DNA of 46,915 bases from Brumimicrobium sp965659845 (GTDB taxonomy: Bacteria > Bacteroidota > Bacteroidia > Flavobacteriales_D > Crocinitomicaceae), in the NCBI GenBank assembly GCA_965659845.1, contig CBFHXS010000009.1, positions 1-46,915 of the forward strand. Reading direction: 5' to 3'. The notes under the pieces are model-generated. The model worked only from the letters and a program-made list of their open reading frames with translations. It was not told where the DNA came from and ran no database searches. Numbering within the stretch: position 1 is the first letter of the stretch; every line of letters begins with the position of its first letter. A program made the translations under genes and the position numbers. Positions 31,108 to 40,472 of the stretch are shown here, piece after piece.

Positions 31108-33074
31108 TGGCAAGGATCCCCTCACATATTATCGATGAGATCATGAGCACTGCTCGTATTGAGGAAGTGATCGGGGATTACGTCCAACTTAAAAAGTCAG
31201 GATCCAACTATAAAGGTCTAAGTCCTTTTACAGAAGAAAAGACACCTTCCTTTATGGTAAGTCCTGCCAAACAAATCTTTAAATGTTTCTCTACCAGTAA
31301 AGGAGGTACTGTTGTTAGCTTCTTAATGGAAATGGAACAGTTCAGCTATCCTGAAGCATTACGATGGTTGGCAGAACGATACAACATTCAACTTCCAGAG
31401 GAAAAGCCCCTAACTCCTGAAGAGCAGGAAGAAATTTCAGAAAGAGAAAGTTTACAGATCATCAACGATTATGCTCGTGACTTTTTTGTCGAAACAATTC
31501 ATAATTCAGATGAAGGAAAAACGATTGGCTTATCCTACTTTCAAGAAAGAGGGTTTCGCCAAGATATCATAGAAAAATTTCAACTTGGATATTGTCCAAG
31601 AAAGGAAAAATCGTTCACTAAAACTGCGCTTGAGAAAGGGTATAAACAAGAATATCTAGAACAACTTGGTCTTACAAAAGTAAAAGACGAAAGAAGTTTT
31701 GACTTTTTCAGTGGGCGTGTAATGTTTCCCATTCACAGTGTCTCGGGAAAAGTATTAGGGTTTGGAGGTCGAACGCTTCAAACAGAGAAAAAAGTAGCAA
31801 AATATTTCAACTCTCCTGAGAGTATACTCTATAATAAAAGCAAGATCCTTTACGGAATTTATTTTGCGAAGTCTGAGATCATCAAACAGGATAATTGCTA
31901 TCTGGTTGAAGGATATACTGATGTAATCAGTTTAGCACAATCTGGGGTAGAAAACGTAGTAGCCAGCAGCGGTACTTCGTTAACGAAAGATCAGATTAAA
32001 CTTGTTCAGCGTTACACAAATAATATTACTGTTCTGTATGATGGAGATGCGGCAGGAATTAAGGCTTCTTTTAGGGGGATTGACCTGATTCTTGAAGCTG
32101 GAATGAATGTAAAGGTTCTGCTATTTCCGGATGGTGATGATCCAGATTCTTATGCAAAGAAAGTAGGCGCTGATGAGTTACAAAAATACATCAGTGAGCA
32201 CGAACAAGACTTTGTTGGATTTAAGACCGATATCTTACTTGAAGGTACTGGAGATGACCCAGTGAAAAGAGCAAAACTCATAAAGGAGATTGTCACATCT
32301 ATAGCACTTATTCCAGATAGTATTACTCGTTCTGTATATGTAAAGCAAACGGCAGAACAGTTTGAAATGGCCGAACAGACATTAGTCAATGAGCTGAACG
32401 CGATAAGAAGAAAGCTCCAAAATGAGAAACAAGGGATTCGACAGCCTGAAGTTGAACCCGAACCACTTCCGGAAACAAAAAAAATACAAGCGCAAAAGGA
32501 GGGACGCAGAACATTTTTCGAGCAAGAACAAGACTTAGTTAGGATACTTGTATTATACGGATCTAGAGCATTAGAGATTGAAAAAGCAACTAAAGATCAT
32601 GATGATGAAATTATTGAAACAAGTGTGGCCGAATTAATCGTTTTTGAATTGCAACGTGATGACCTCAATTTTGACAATGCCTTATTCAAAAAGATCTTTG
32701 ATCGTTGTGTGCAAGGGATGGAAGAAAACATATTATATGAACCAACAAACTTTTTGCGTTTAGAAGATCAGGAGGTCGTTAAGTTTGTCAGTAATCTTAT
32801 GTCGCCAAGATATGAATTGAGTAGAAAATGGCTCATGGATTTCAGAATAGAAACGAATGAAGAGATCCACAAATTAGCACAAGCAGTTAAAGAATCTCTA
32901 TATTCATTTAAAAAAGCCAAGATCATGGCAAGAATTGAAGAAATCCAAGAGCAACTCAAACCAGGTGAAGAAATTCTTTCGGATGATAAGGTAAATGAGC
33001 TATTGAAAGAACAAATTCAACTTGATCGTATAAAAGGAAGCTTTGCCAAGCAACTGAATAGAATTATCATTTAG
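31107..33074 (+). CDS. dnaG: DNA primase DnaG (zinc-finger ligands largely lost)
   Basis: A 655-residue replicative primase that makes RNA primers for DNA synthesis with DnaB helicase. The N-terminal CHC2 domain is recognisable (KGLSPFTEEKTPSF, then AKQIFKCFSTSKGGTVVSFLM), but of the usual Cys-His-Cys-Cys ligands only C60 remains: positions equal to the others are Ser39, Thr42 and Thr63. The catalytic core has GFGGRTL, the Toprim glutamate in YLVEGYTDVISL, VASSGTSLT, and the DxD motif in LYDGDAAGIKA. The C-terminal DnaB-interacting part is helical. Loss of the zinc site matches what I recall for flavobacterial primases, so the gene is probably functional. It is co-translated with the MORN lipoprotein gene. 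Confidence 0.96.
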   Translation: MARIPSHIIDEIMSTARIEEVIGDYVQLKKSGSNYKGLSPFTEEKTPSFMVSPAKQIFKCFSTSKGGTVVSFLMEMEQFSYPEALRWLAERYNIQLPEEKPLTPEEQEEISERESLQIINDYARDFFVETIHNSDEGKTIGLSYFQERGFRQDIIEKFQLGYCPRKEKSFTKTALEKGYKQEYLEQLGLTKVKDERSFDFFSGRVMFPIHSVSGKVLGFGGRTLQTEKKVAKYFNSPESILYNKSKILYGIYFAKSEIIKQDNCYLVEGYTDVISLAQSGVENVVASSGTSLTKDQIKLVQRYTNNITVLYDGDAAGIKASFRGIDLILEAGMNVKVLLFPDGDDPDSYAKKVGADELQKYISEHEQDFVGFKTDILLEGTGDDPVKRAKLIKEIVTSIALIPDSITRSVYVKQTAEQFEMAEQTLVNELNAIRRKLQNEKQGIRQPEVEPEPLPETKKIQAQKEGRRTFFEQEQDLVRILVLYGSRALEIEKATKDHDDEIIETSVAELIVFELQRDDLNFDNALFKKIFDRCVQGMEENILYEPTNFLRLEDQEVVKFVSNLMSPRYELSRKWLMDFRIETNEEIHKLAQAVKESLYSFKKAKIMARIEEIQEQLKPGEEILSDDKVNELLKEQIQLDRIKGSFAKQLNRIII

Positions 33075-33146
33075 GGTTTAGGTAAGATACAAAGCGAGAA
33101 ACTCCACATTTAATTGCATAACATATTCTGATCATTAAACTTTACT

Positions 33147-33154
33147 TAAATTTG
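33147..33154 (+). promoter_or_regulatory. -7 promoter box for the second MscS channel gene
   Basis: TAAATTTG, an exact TAnnTTTG match, 23 bases before the ATG at 33178. Confidence 0.45.
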
Positions 33155-33177
33155 CAGTACAAACTGATGATTTCAAG

Positions 33178-34311
33178 ATGTTGACGCTATTTTTAGAATT
33201 CCCTGTTGGCCCATATACTGCATCCATCTGGATTGTATTGATTTGGCTAGCGATATTGATAGCAACAATATTTCTTTCAAAGATTATTCAACGTTTGCTC
33301 AAACGTTACCTCAAAAGGCCTAACCTTAAAATCAAAGGTACGCGTATTACTTTATTGAGGATTTTAAACCAGATCATCTATGTATCTGCTTTTTTATTAG
33401 CATTTCAAGCGTTTCGATTAGAAGAAGATGAAATTTCTCTTCGTACATTTTTGCAATATGATATCATTCCAAAGTTTGGAAGCTTCCACTTGAGTTTTAT
33501 GGATATCATATCAATAGTTATTTTATTCGCAATCTGTCGATTCATTATCAATGTGTTTCGCATATATATGGAGCGTCGATTTAAGGATAGTGATGACTTT
33601 GATGAAGGCACACGGTTCGTATATGTTCAGCTAGCCAAATATATTGTTTACACTTTTGCCGTAATTATAACGCTTCAAATCCTCTTTGAAAACCTAGACT
33701 TCTTACTTACTGGTTCTGCGGTCTTCTTAGGTGCCTTAGGTTTTGGAGTACAGAATATTTTTAAAGACATGGTATCCGGAGTAATCCTTTTGTTTGAAGG
33801 AACCATAAAGGTGGGTGATATCATTCGCGTTGTTCAACCATCTACCAGTGAAGATATGATTGCCAGAGTGCTCAAGATTAACGTAAGAACTACGAAGATT
33901 GAAACTCGCGATGGAAATACATTGATCATACCAAATTCTACATTAACGCAAGATCATGTGGAAAACTGGAGCTTCGGCTCTGACTTAACTCGATTCAATA
34001 TTAAAGTTGGTGTGGCATATGGTTCAGACACTGAGTTAGTCAGAAAGCTACTTAAACAAGCGGCGCTGAGTCACCCTGAAGTAAAGAAAACGGAAACCAT
34101 CATTGTTAGAATGAATGATTTTGGTAACAATGCTTTAGAAATGGAATTATTCTTCTGGGCAGATCAAACTTGGCAAGTTGAGCTTCATAAATCCGAAATT
34201 CGTTTTGAAATAGATCGGTTATTTAGACAGCACAGCATCGTCATACCTTTCCCTCAGCGAACATTACATGTGCCGGACGGGATACGAACCTCAAAAGATC
34301 CGCAAGACTAA
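33178..34311 (+). CDS. Mechanosensitive ion channel of the MscS family (second copy)
   Basis: A 377-residue membrane protein with about four hydrophobic segments before the channel domain. The pore helix is LLTGSAVFLGALGFGVQNIF and the beta-domain begins KDMVSGVILLFEGTIKVGD, followed by TTKIETRDGNTLIIPNSTL. The C-terminal domain contains VGVAYGSDTELV and ends IVIPFPQRTLHV. It resembles the YbdG/MscK-like layout with extra N-terminal helices rather than minimal MscS. It has its own -7 box and converges with recJ 5 bases after its stop. It differs clearly from the homologue at 26286 in sequence, so it is not a recent duplicate. Confidence 0.94.
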   Translation: MLTLFLEFPVGPYTASIWIVLIWLAILIATIFLSKIIQRLLKRYLKRPNLKIKGTRITLLRILNQIIYVSAFLLAFQAFRLEEDEISLRTFLQYDIIPKFGSFHLSFMDIISIVILFAICRFIINVFRIYMERRFKDSDDFDEGTRFVYVQLAKYIVYTFAVIITLQILFENLDFLLTGSAVFLGALGFGVQNIFKDMVSGVILLFEGTIKVGDIIRVVQPSTSEDMIARVLKINVRTTKIETRDGNTLIIPNSTLTQDHVENWSFGSDLTRFNIKVGVAYGSDTELVRKLLKQAALSHPEVKKTETIIVRMNDFGNNALEMELFFWADQTWQVELHKSEIRFEIDRLFRQHSIVIPFPQRTLHVPDGIRTSKDPQD

Positions 34312-34316
34312 ACTGT

Positions 34317-36056
34317 TCATGTCAAAGCCTCAGTCGGCCTAATATCCTTTACATTCAATTGTAAAGTGGTTCTACCGCGAAATTGATTTTCTTCCAAAGT
34401 ATAGACAACATCTACAGAACCTTGCTGCACAAGGTCAAAAGCTTCTGGAAAAGAAAATGCAATTGCATTAATAGGTTTATCATGTCCAGGTTCCACCAAT
34501 GTCATTTTTAAATGTTCACCTTTCAACAATTTGGCATCTTTCACATAAATATTCCTAGTCAAAAATACAGGCTTCATGTTACCAGGGCCATGCGGTTCAA
34601 ACTGCTTTAATATTCTTTTTAATCTTGGTACTTCATGTATCGACTCACCTTGTGTAAAAATAGAGTGAAACGAAATCTCCTTTTCTAAAATTTGTTCTGG
34701 GATCAGTGTTTCACTTTCCAACCGTATACGAACGGCATCATCAAAGCAAGTTTTGAATTCATCCAAATTCTCATCTTTTAATGAAAGTCCAGCCGCATAA
34801 AAATGGCCACCAAACCGTTCCAAGAGATGTTTGCAGTCTTCCAAAACATCATAGATATTTACTCCTTTGATACTTCTTGCTGAACCCGTCCATTCATCCC
34901 CTTCTTGTGGTTGTGTTAACACAATCGTCGGACGATAATATGACTCTATTATTCGCGAAGCTACAATTCCTACCACTCCTTTATGCCATCCATTTTTAAA
35001 GACTAGATTCGTCACTTTTTCATCATGAAATTCGTCTTCTTCTATCATCGAAAGAGCGTCAGCAGTAATAACTTTATCGATGGTTTTTCGCTCATCATTA
35101 TCATTGTGTATTGATTTTGCTAACTCAGGTAAATCTAGATTTTCATCCCCTATCAAAAGGCTTACAGCCTGTTTTGCATCTCCAAGCCGACCAGCGGCAT
35201 TAATTCTAGGAGCTATAGTGAAAACTACATCTGTAAGTGTTAATGGGCGTTCTTTTTTGGCTAACTTCAACATTATGTCAATCCCTTTTCTCGGCTCTTT
35301 ATTCAACTGAGCCATACCATATTGAACCAGTAGTCGGTTTTCTCCAGTTACTGGAACTATATCCGCTCCTATACTAATGGCTAAAAGATCTAAATTTTCA
35401 AGTAATTGGTTTTGATCTAAACCAAGCTCTATGCAAAGTCCGATAAGCAATTTAAATCCTACACCACAACCCGATAACTCCTTATAAGGATACTTGCAAC
35501 CATCTTGTTTAGGGTCAAGCACTATTGCATTTGGTAATTCACCCCCAGGTGTATGATGATCGCAAACAATCACATCTATTCCATGTGAAGATGCTTTTTG
35601 AATCGGCTCAATTGCCTTAATACCGCAATCTAGTGTTACAATCAAACCAAAATTATTCTTGTCAGCATAATCTATACCGGCGATGCTTAGACCATAACCT
35701 TCCTTGTATCTATCTGGAATATAAAACTCAACTGCATCAGTGTGCTCACTTAAAAACCCATAAAACAAAGCGACAGCTGTTGTTCCATCCACATCATAGT
35801 CTCCATAAACTAGAATTTTCTCTCCTTCCTCTAAAGCTTGCTGAAGGCGATCGACAGCAGCCTTCATGTTCTTCATCAAAAAAGGATCATGCATTTTGTC
35901 CAAGGTGCCTCTGAAGAAATCCTTTGCCTCATTAAAATCTGAAATATCACGCTGCACTAGCATGTGTGCAACGATCTCAGATACATTCATTTCTTGCTTT
36001 AACCTCTCCACCACCGCCAGATCAGGAGCATCTTTTATAAGCCACTTTCTTTTCAT
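34317..36056 (-). CDS. recJ: Single-stranded-DNA-specific exonuclease RecJ
   Basis: A 579-residue cytoplasmic 5'-to-3' exonuclease of the DHH family, used in recombination and mismatch or base-excision repair. The DHH motifs are seen as ILVYGDYDVDGTTA, LIVTLDCGI, and VIVCDHHTPG. The DHHA1 domain has GWHKGVVGIVASRI and RSIKGVNIYDVLEDC, then the substrate-binding ERFGGHFYAAGLSL. A C-terminal OB-like domain follows (FEPHGPGNMKPVFLTRN). The length is normal for the family. Its stop is 5 bases from the convergent MscS gene. No frameshift or missing metal ligand is visible. Confidence 0.96.
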   Translation of the reverse strand: MKRKWLIKDAPDLAVVERLKQEMNVSEIVAHMLVQRDISDFNEAKDFFRGTLDKMHDPFLMKNMKAAVDRLQQALEEGEKILVYGDYDVDGTTAVALFYGFLSEHTDAVEFYIPDRYKEGYGLSIAGIDYADKNNFGLIVTLDCGIKAIEPIQKASSHGIDVIVCDHHTPGGELPNAIVLDPKQDGCKYPYKELSGCGVGFKLLIGLCIELGLDQNQLLENLDLLAISIGADIVPVTGENRLLVQYGMAQLNKEPRKGIDIMLKLAKKERPLTLTDVVFTIAPRINAAGRLGDAKQAVSLLIGDENLDLPELAKSIHNDNDERKTIDKVITADALSMIEEDEFHDEKVTNLVFKNGWHKGVVGIVASRIIESYYRPTIVLTQPQEGDEWTGSARSIKGVNIYDVLEDCKHLLERFGGHFYAAGLSLKDENLDEFKTCFDDAVRIRLESETLIPEQILEKEISFHSIFTQGESIHEVPRLKRILKQFEPHGPGNMKPVFLTRNIYVKDAKLLKGEHLKMTLVEPGHDKPINAIAFSFPEAFDLVQQGSVDVVYTLEENQFRGRTTLQLNVKDIRPTEALT

Positions 36057-36274
36057 TTCAAGTTGATTTTTAAGTTAGGTATATTGAAGATAGTAAAATA
36101 TTTGATGTCAAAAAGAGAATAATAAAAATCCAGAGCTTAGAATATTTTTTATTAACAACGAACAATACATTATAGCTAAAAAGCATCAGTTACTGACACA
36201 ATAGTGTTGACATAATCAGCTCATTTTTTTCTTTTATCTAAATGATAATAGTTTATTTTAATAAAAAAAAGCAC

Positions 36275-36460
36275 ATGTCAGAAGCACAAATACATTCAGA
36301 AATCAAGAGCTTACAAGGTCAGTTGACAGGTAATCTTTTCGAAGATGGTGAAACTCAACAAAAGATTTACGAATTAAAAAAGCAATTACAACCAGAAATC
36401 GAGGAAAATCCTGAATTGGACAATTACGATGATGAAGGATGTCTTTATTGTGGAAGTTAG
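36275..36460 (+). CDS. Small acidic protein with C-terminal CxxC, unknown function
   Basis: A 61-residue protein from the ATG at 36275; the frame is open for 11 codons further upstream, but those codons encode a Lys/Ile-rich stretch unlike the rest. The body is helical (SEAQIHSEIKSLQGQL and QQKIYELKKQLQPEIEE), then an acidic stretch ending in DDEGCLYCGS. The terminal C-x2-C could bind metal or act as a redox handle. It lies 26 bases before a lipoprotein gene on the same strand. Short length and lack of a family limit confidence, but the composition is clearly protein-like and the helix pattern is regular. Confidence 0.68.
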   Translation: MSEAQIHSEIKSLQGQLTGNLFEDGETQQKIYELKKQLQPEIEENPELDNYDDEGCLYCGS

Positions 36461-36486
36461 ATTATGGCTCAATTCTTGATTATTCG

Positions 36487-37176
36487 ATGCGTATGACAAA
36501 GTTCACACGCATTTTTTTTTCGGTGATTCTCTTATTTGCACTTTCCGGCTGTTTCGAACTAATTGAAGACACCACCATTCACAAAGATGGGTCAGGCGAA
36601 TACAAATTGACGCTAAACATGAGTGCTAGTCAAACACGACTAAATTCAGTTATGGCTCTAGACTCTATTGATGGAAAAAAAGTTCCATCAAGTGCTGAAA
36701 TGAAAAGCGAAGTAGTTGATTTTATCAGTTGCATGAATCAATATGACGGTATCTCTAATGCAAATGGGTCACTATCAACGGACGCTTGGATCCTTAAATT
36801 CAATTGTGAATTTGATTCACTTCCCGCTCTTAAAAACGCCCTTATTCAGTCCAGTAAAAAGTGGAGTAAGGATAAAAAAGACGTAAGTAGTTTTGATCAG
36901 ATAAAAATTGAATTCGTAAATAATATCTATAAACGTCAGTTATCAGAGAACCTTGACAGCAAGTTTAAAAACAAAGTGCAGGAAGATGAGGATTACGGCA
37001 AGCTTGCCGAGGGAAAATGCGTTTTCATTCAACGTTTTGATCAAAACATTAAATCTGTCAGTAATTCCAAAATGCGCATTGCGAAAAATAAAAAAGCAAG
37101 TATGTTAATGATATCTCCAATCGAGATCATGAACGATCCAAAAATCCTCGATTATCAAGTCACCCTGGTTCCATAG
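36487..37176 (+). CDS. Putative lipoprotein of unknown function
   Basis: A 229-residue lipoprotein from ATG 36487 (or 36493, two codons on); an upstream in-frame ATG at 36439 would overlap the previous gene and is rejected. The signal (TKFTRIFFSVILLFALSGC) ends in lipobox LSGC. The mature part starts FELIEDTTIHKDGSGEYKLTLNMS, a pattern I have seen in envelope proteins that continue with a beta-sandwich. Later there are helical Lys-rich segments. No known domain is assigned. It is followed 65 bases later by two genes for unknown exported proteins on the same strand, which have their own promoter box. Confidence 0.78.
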   Translation: MRMTKFTRIFFSVILLFALSGCFELIEDTTIHKDGSGEYKLTLNMSASQTRLNSVMALDSIDGKKVPSSAEMKSEVVDFISCMNQYDGISNANGSLSTDAWILKFNCEFDSLPALKNALIQSSKKWSKDKKDVSSFDQIKIEFVNNIYKRQLSENLDSKFKNKVQEDEDYGKLAEGKCVFIQRFDQNIKSVSNSKMRIAKNKKASMLMISPIEIMNDPKILDYQVTLVP

Positions 37177-37217
37177 AGACTATTTACTACAAATTAATTT
37201 CTTCTATTTTTAAATCT

Positions 37218-37225
37218 TACCTTTG
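37218..37225 (+). promoter_or_regulatory. -7 promoter box for the exported-protein pair
   Basis: TACCTTTG, an exact TAnnTTTG match, 16 bases before the ATG at 37242. Confidence 0.5.
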
Positions 37226-37241
37226 TTGGAAATAGATTTTT

Positions 37242-39080
37242 ATGAAACACCTAAGTTTACTTTTATTTAGCTTTATCATTTCTTCAATATCCTTTTCACA
37301 AGCAGTTCAAAACATTCCAAGTACAGCCTACATGGTGTTTTCAGCAGATCTTGGCCGTATAACGAAATCGATGAGTATTTCAGAAATGGATGACTACGAC
37401 TTTATTCAGAAACTGGTTCGAGAATTTTCTGGTTCAAACCAAGAAAAGGTTTCCCTCAATGACCTTGGAATAAATTATCGTGGAAAGATCGCCGTTTATA
37501 CAGGAACTCACGACGCTTATGAATTTGTTGGAACAAGTGTAGATTTAAAAGATAATGCACTTTTTATTTCCAATGAAGAGATCCGAAGAGAATTTACAAC
37601 CGAAATCAAATCGAAAGGCTATTCAGAAACAGAAAGAAGCATAGGATTCATTCACAAAAAAACTTTCACACGTGTTGAGTTTGATTGGAATAAACGTTAT
37701 TTCAGAAAAATAACAGATAGTATTTTCGACGCTAATAAATGGGAGAGGCCTTACAGTTATTATTATGACTATGAAGATGCCGTAGAGGCGCCCATGTTAA
37801 TTGAAGAGGCTGTAGAAGAGGTAGAAGCAGAAAGTTACGATGAAACAATAGAGAAGGAAATTGTTGAAGAGGAAGAGGAATCAATGGAGGAAAAATACAG
37901 CAGAATTATGGACTCCGTGAAGAGAGCAGAAAAGACACGCTTGAAAAAAGATTTCTTTAAGACTAGCACTGATGGAAATGGACTACTCAAGTCAAATGAA
38001 AACTTTAAAAGCACTATGTCTGTTGCATCTGACGGATCCATGTATCTCGACCCTTCCAAAATGAATGATTATCGTGATGATATCTTCAGATACAATCCTA
38101 TGCTCGGTTATGTTCGTCAATTCTCTAACAATGTATGGCAATCTGCACATATGAATATGACCAAAGAAGGAATGAACATCGAATGGCTGACACATGGAGA
38201 CGAAAAAGTGATGCAGGTCACTAAATCCGCAATGGATAAAAACTTCAATGAAGAATTGATCAAATATATCCCTTCATACTCTCAAGGTGTTGCTGCCTAT
38301 AACATGAACATGTTAGGCGCCTATGAGGAAATCAAAAAATTATACATGCCAGTTCTTGATAAGTCCGAGAAACCAGAGTACCTTTTAGCATCGGCGATCT
38401 GGTCAACAATAGATGAAATCGTTGATGAAAGTGCAGTTGCAGAGGTTTACGGGGCAAATATGATTCTGTCATACAATGGTATGAAGGAAATGACTTTGGT
38501 AAAGACCACCTATGATTACGACGAAGAAACATTTGAATACACGGATAGAGAGGAAGAATATCAGGACCTTATTCCAATTATGACTTGGGCGATATCTACA
38601 AAAAAGGCGTATCTATTAGAAAAATACATGAAAGCAGCTTGTGCGTTTGCAGATGAAGAAATTGCCAAGCATAAAGGATATTACGAAATCAAAAAAGGCC
38701 CAATGGGAGGGACTCCATTTTATGTCGCTGTCAAAGAGTCTATGATCATTGTCACAAATGATAAAAGTTTAGTTCAAGATCACCTCAATGGGTATGATAA
38801 AAACATTGACAAGGAGTTAATGCGATCTATCAAAGAAACTAAACTTGTCTATGCGAATATGGATATGGAGCAGATGCCAAATGACATGATGACATTTTCA
38901 GCAAACAATAGTGACCGAGAATTCATCGAGGCTTTGAAGGATAAAACAGGAGAAATAGAACTGAAGATGGCTGAAGTAACTGATGAGTATCAAAAAATGA
39001 CTGCTTCTTTTCGTTACAGCAAAAACTATAAAAACGGTATGTTTTATCTATTAGATGTTATTGACACTCTGATGGACTAA
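37242..39080 (+). CDS. Large exported protein of unknown function (possibly DUF4836-like)
   Basis: A 612-residue protein with a signal peptide (MKHLSLLLFSFIISSISFSQ). The mature start (AVQNIPSTAYMVFSADLGRI) and the sequence LNDLGINYRGKIAVYTG resemble the layout of DUF4836/DUF3352-type proteins, where a strand naming a 'self' value is followed by helices; this is tentative. Residues of about 175-215 form a very acidic low-complexity segment (many Glu, few hydrophobics), followed by a basic helical part. The remainder alternates strands and amphipathic helices. There is no T9SS tail or membrane helix, so it should be periplasmic. The next gene starts 23 bases after its stop and may be a distant relative. 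Confidence 0.75.
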   Translation: MKHLSLLLFSFIISSISFSQAVQNIPSTAYMVFSADLGRITKSMSISEMDDYDFIQKLVREFSGSNQEKVSLNDLGINYRGKIAVYTGTHDAYEFVGTSVDLKDNALFISNEEIRREFTTEIKSKGYSETERSIGFIHKKTFTRVEFDWNKRYFRKITDSIFDANKWERPYSYYYDYEDAVEAPMLIEEAVEEVEAESYDETIEKEIVEEEEESMEEKYSRIMDSVKRAEKTRLKKDFFKTSTDGNGLLKSNENFKSTMSVASDGSMYLDPSKMNDYRDDIFRYNPMLGYVRQFSNNVWQSAHMNMTKEGMNIEWLTHGDEKVMQVTKSAMDKNFNEELIKYIPSYSQGVAAYNMNMLGAYEEIKKLYMPVLDKSEKPEYLLASAIWSTIDEIVDESAVAEVYGANMILSYNGMKEMTLVKTTYDYDEETFEYTDREEEYQDLIPIMTWAISTKKAYLLEKYMKAACAFADEEIAKHKGYYEIKKGPMGGTPFYVAVKESMIIVTNDKSLVQDHLNGYDKNIDKELMRSIKETKLVYANMDMEQMPNDMMTFSANNSDREFIEALKDKTGEIELKMAEVTDEYQKMTASFRYSKNYKNGMFYLLDVIDTLMD

Positions 39081-39103
39081 GTCTAAAAGGAATTGATCCA
39101 ATC

Positions 39104-40411
39104 ATGCATAAGAAGCTGATTATTATTTTTGTTGCTCTGCTAACTATCGCTATCTTTTTTGTCGCTAGACAATCTAGTGAAAGAATTAATTCCTTCTCAA
39201 TTCTGAATCAAATTGAGGAACGTCAGGTTCTAGGTGTATTCAACTTAAACCAAATTTTAAATGATGGACGCTCGATAAGCGATCGTTTTAGGACTTTTGG
39301 TCTGGCAGAAAGTTATTTTAAAGAGGTTTCAAATGTCTTGAAAAATGCTGGTATTCGCTTGGATAAGGTTTATTACAGCTTAGAAACTAGAGATACATTT
39401 AAAAGATCGATCTACTTTCAGGTTACAAATAAACAGAAACTAAAAAGTACGTTTGATGAGTTTTCAGCTTTTTATGAGCTCGAAAGAGACTCCTTGGATA
39501 CTTCAATGTATTTCTCAAAAGAATACAACATCGCAATACGCATAAAAGACCATTGGATAGAACTAATCCAAGGTGATCTTGATAAACTTGAGCATTCTCC
39601 TTCGCTTTCAAATACTGCTCGAAAGTTGCTAAAAGAAGAACGTTTTTTCATTTTAAACCCAACTGCCAATAAAGAATTTGATAGTCTTGAATATATTGTT
39701 GGTAATTACCATTACGACTCGATATTGACACTTGAAGGAAGTTGGTTTTGTAAAAGAGGTAAAGACCATCCTGTTCAGCTGAATAAAAATGAAATAAGTA
39801 TTTACCCTACAAATGAAGATGTAATCTCTGCTTATTTAAATGTCAATAGAGAACGATGGGGACAATATGAAAATGAATATTTAAAAGGACGGCTTGAAAA
39901 TGCTTACAGCAGAGGTTTGATTAATTACCCACGATTGAGCGAGTTATGGTCTGGTCAGTTTGCCTTTAACTTTGGAGGCATAAATACCATGAAAACAAAA
40001 ACTATGGTTACGGAGTTTGATGAAAACTTTAATCAAATTGAAAAAACAGTTATTCAAGAAGATACGGTCAGAGATGTAGGTTTAATATTTTCTTCAAGTG
40101 ACCCGAAAGAATTATATGAAGAATTGTTAAAGCAGAAAAATATTAACTCTAAAAATGGCAGTACTAATGTAGGTCTTCTGCCAGCGATGAATCCATCATT
40201 TTTAGAAAATGAATTAATAATCGGAGCAATTCCTAAGAGCTCTAGACGAATACCTGCGGATGACATAATTGAATTTACATTCAAAAGCTCGCAATTAAAT
40301 ATTAAGGCAAATGCAACGTCTGAAGTGAATCATCTGAAATTTCAAATCCAAATAATCCCTCAGGTCTCAGGAAGAATTAAATGGAGTGAGTTAGTCAACC
40401 TTTTCCTGTAG
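39104..40411 (+). CDS. Membrane-anchored or exported protein of unknown function, possible partner of the upstream gene
   Basis: A 435-residue protein with an N-terminal hydrophobic segment (KLIIIFVALLTIAIFFVA) and no clear cleavage site, so it is probably anchored in the inner membrane with the bulk in the periplasm. The first mature strand (RQVLGVFNLNQIL), then helices and KNAGIRLDKVYYSLE, recall the order seen in the upstream protein (VFSADLGRI, then LGINYRGKIAVYTG), suggesting a shared fold. No named family is recognised. The pair is contiguous (23-base gap, same strand) and probably forms one transcription unit. There is no terminator immediately after; the T9SS cargo gene follows 61 bases on. 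Confidence 0.72.
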   Translation: MHKKLIIIFVALLTIAIFFVARQSSERINSFSILNQIEERQVLGVFNLNQILNDGRSISDRFRTFGLAESYFKEVSNVLKNAGIRLDKVYYSLETRDTFKRSIYFQVTNKQKLKSTFDEFSAFYELERDSLDTSMYFSKEYNIAIRIKDHWIELIQGDLDKLEHSPSLSNTARKLLKEERFFILNPTANKEFDSLEYIVGNYHYDSILTLEGSWFCKRGKDHPVQLNKNEISIYPTNEDVISAYLNVNRERWGQYENEYLKGRLENAYSRGLINYPRLSELWSGQFAFNFGGINTMKTKTMVTEFDENFNQIEKTVIQEDTVRDVGLIFSSSDPKELYEELLKQKNINSKNGSTNVGLLPAMNPSFLENELIIGAIPKSSRRIPADDIIEFTFKSSQLNIKANATSEVNHLKFQIQIIPQVSGRIKWSELVNLFL

Positions 40412-40472
40412 GAATACGTCTGATAAAATGGTATATTTATTGTAACTCTAACGACGAATAAAAACTTACACT

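Noticed and set aside
31220..31300. Possible frameshift or sequencing error in dnaG explaining the lost zinc ligands
   Set aside because: The reading frame is intact through and after the region and the surrounding motifs are in register, so substitution, not a frameshift, explains the loss.
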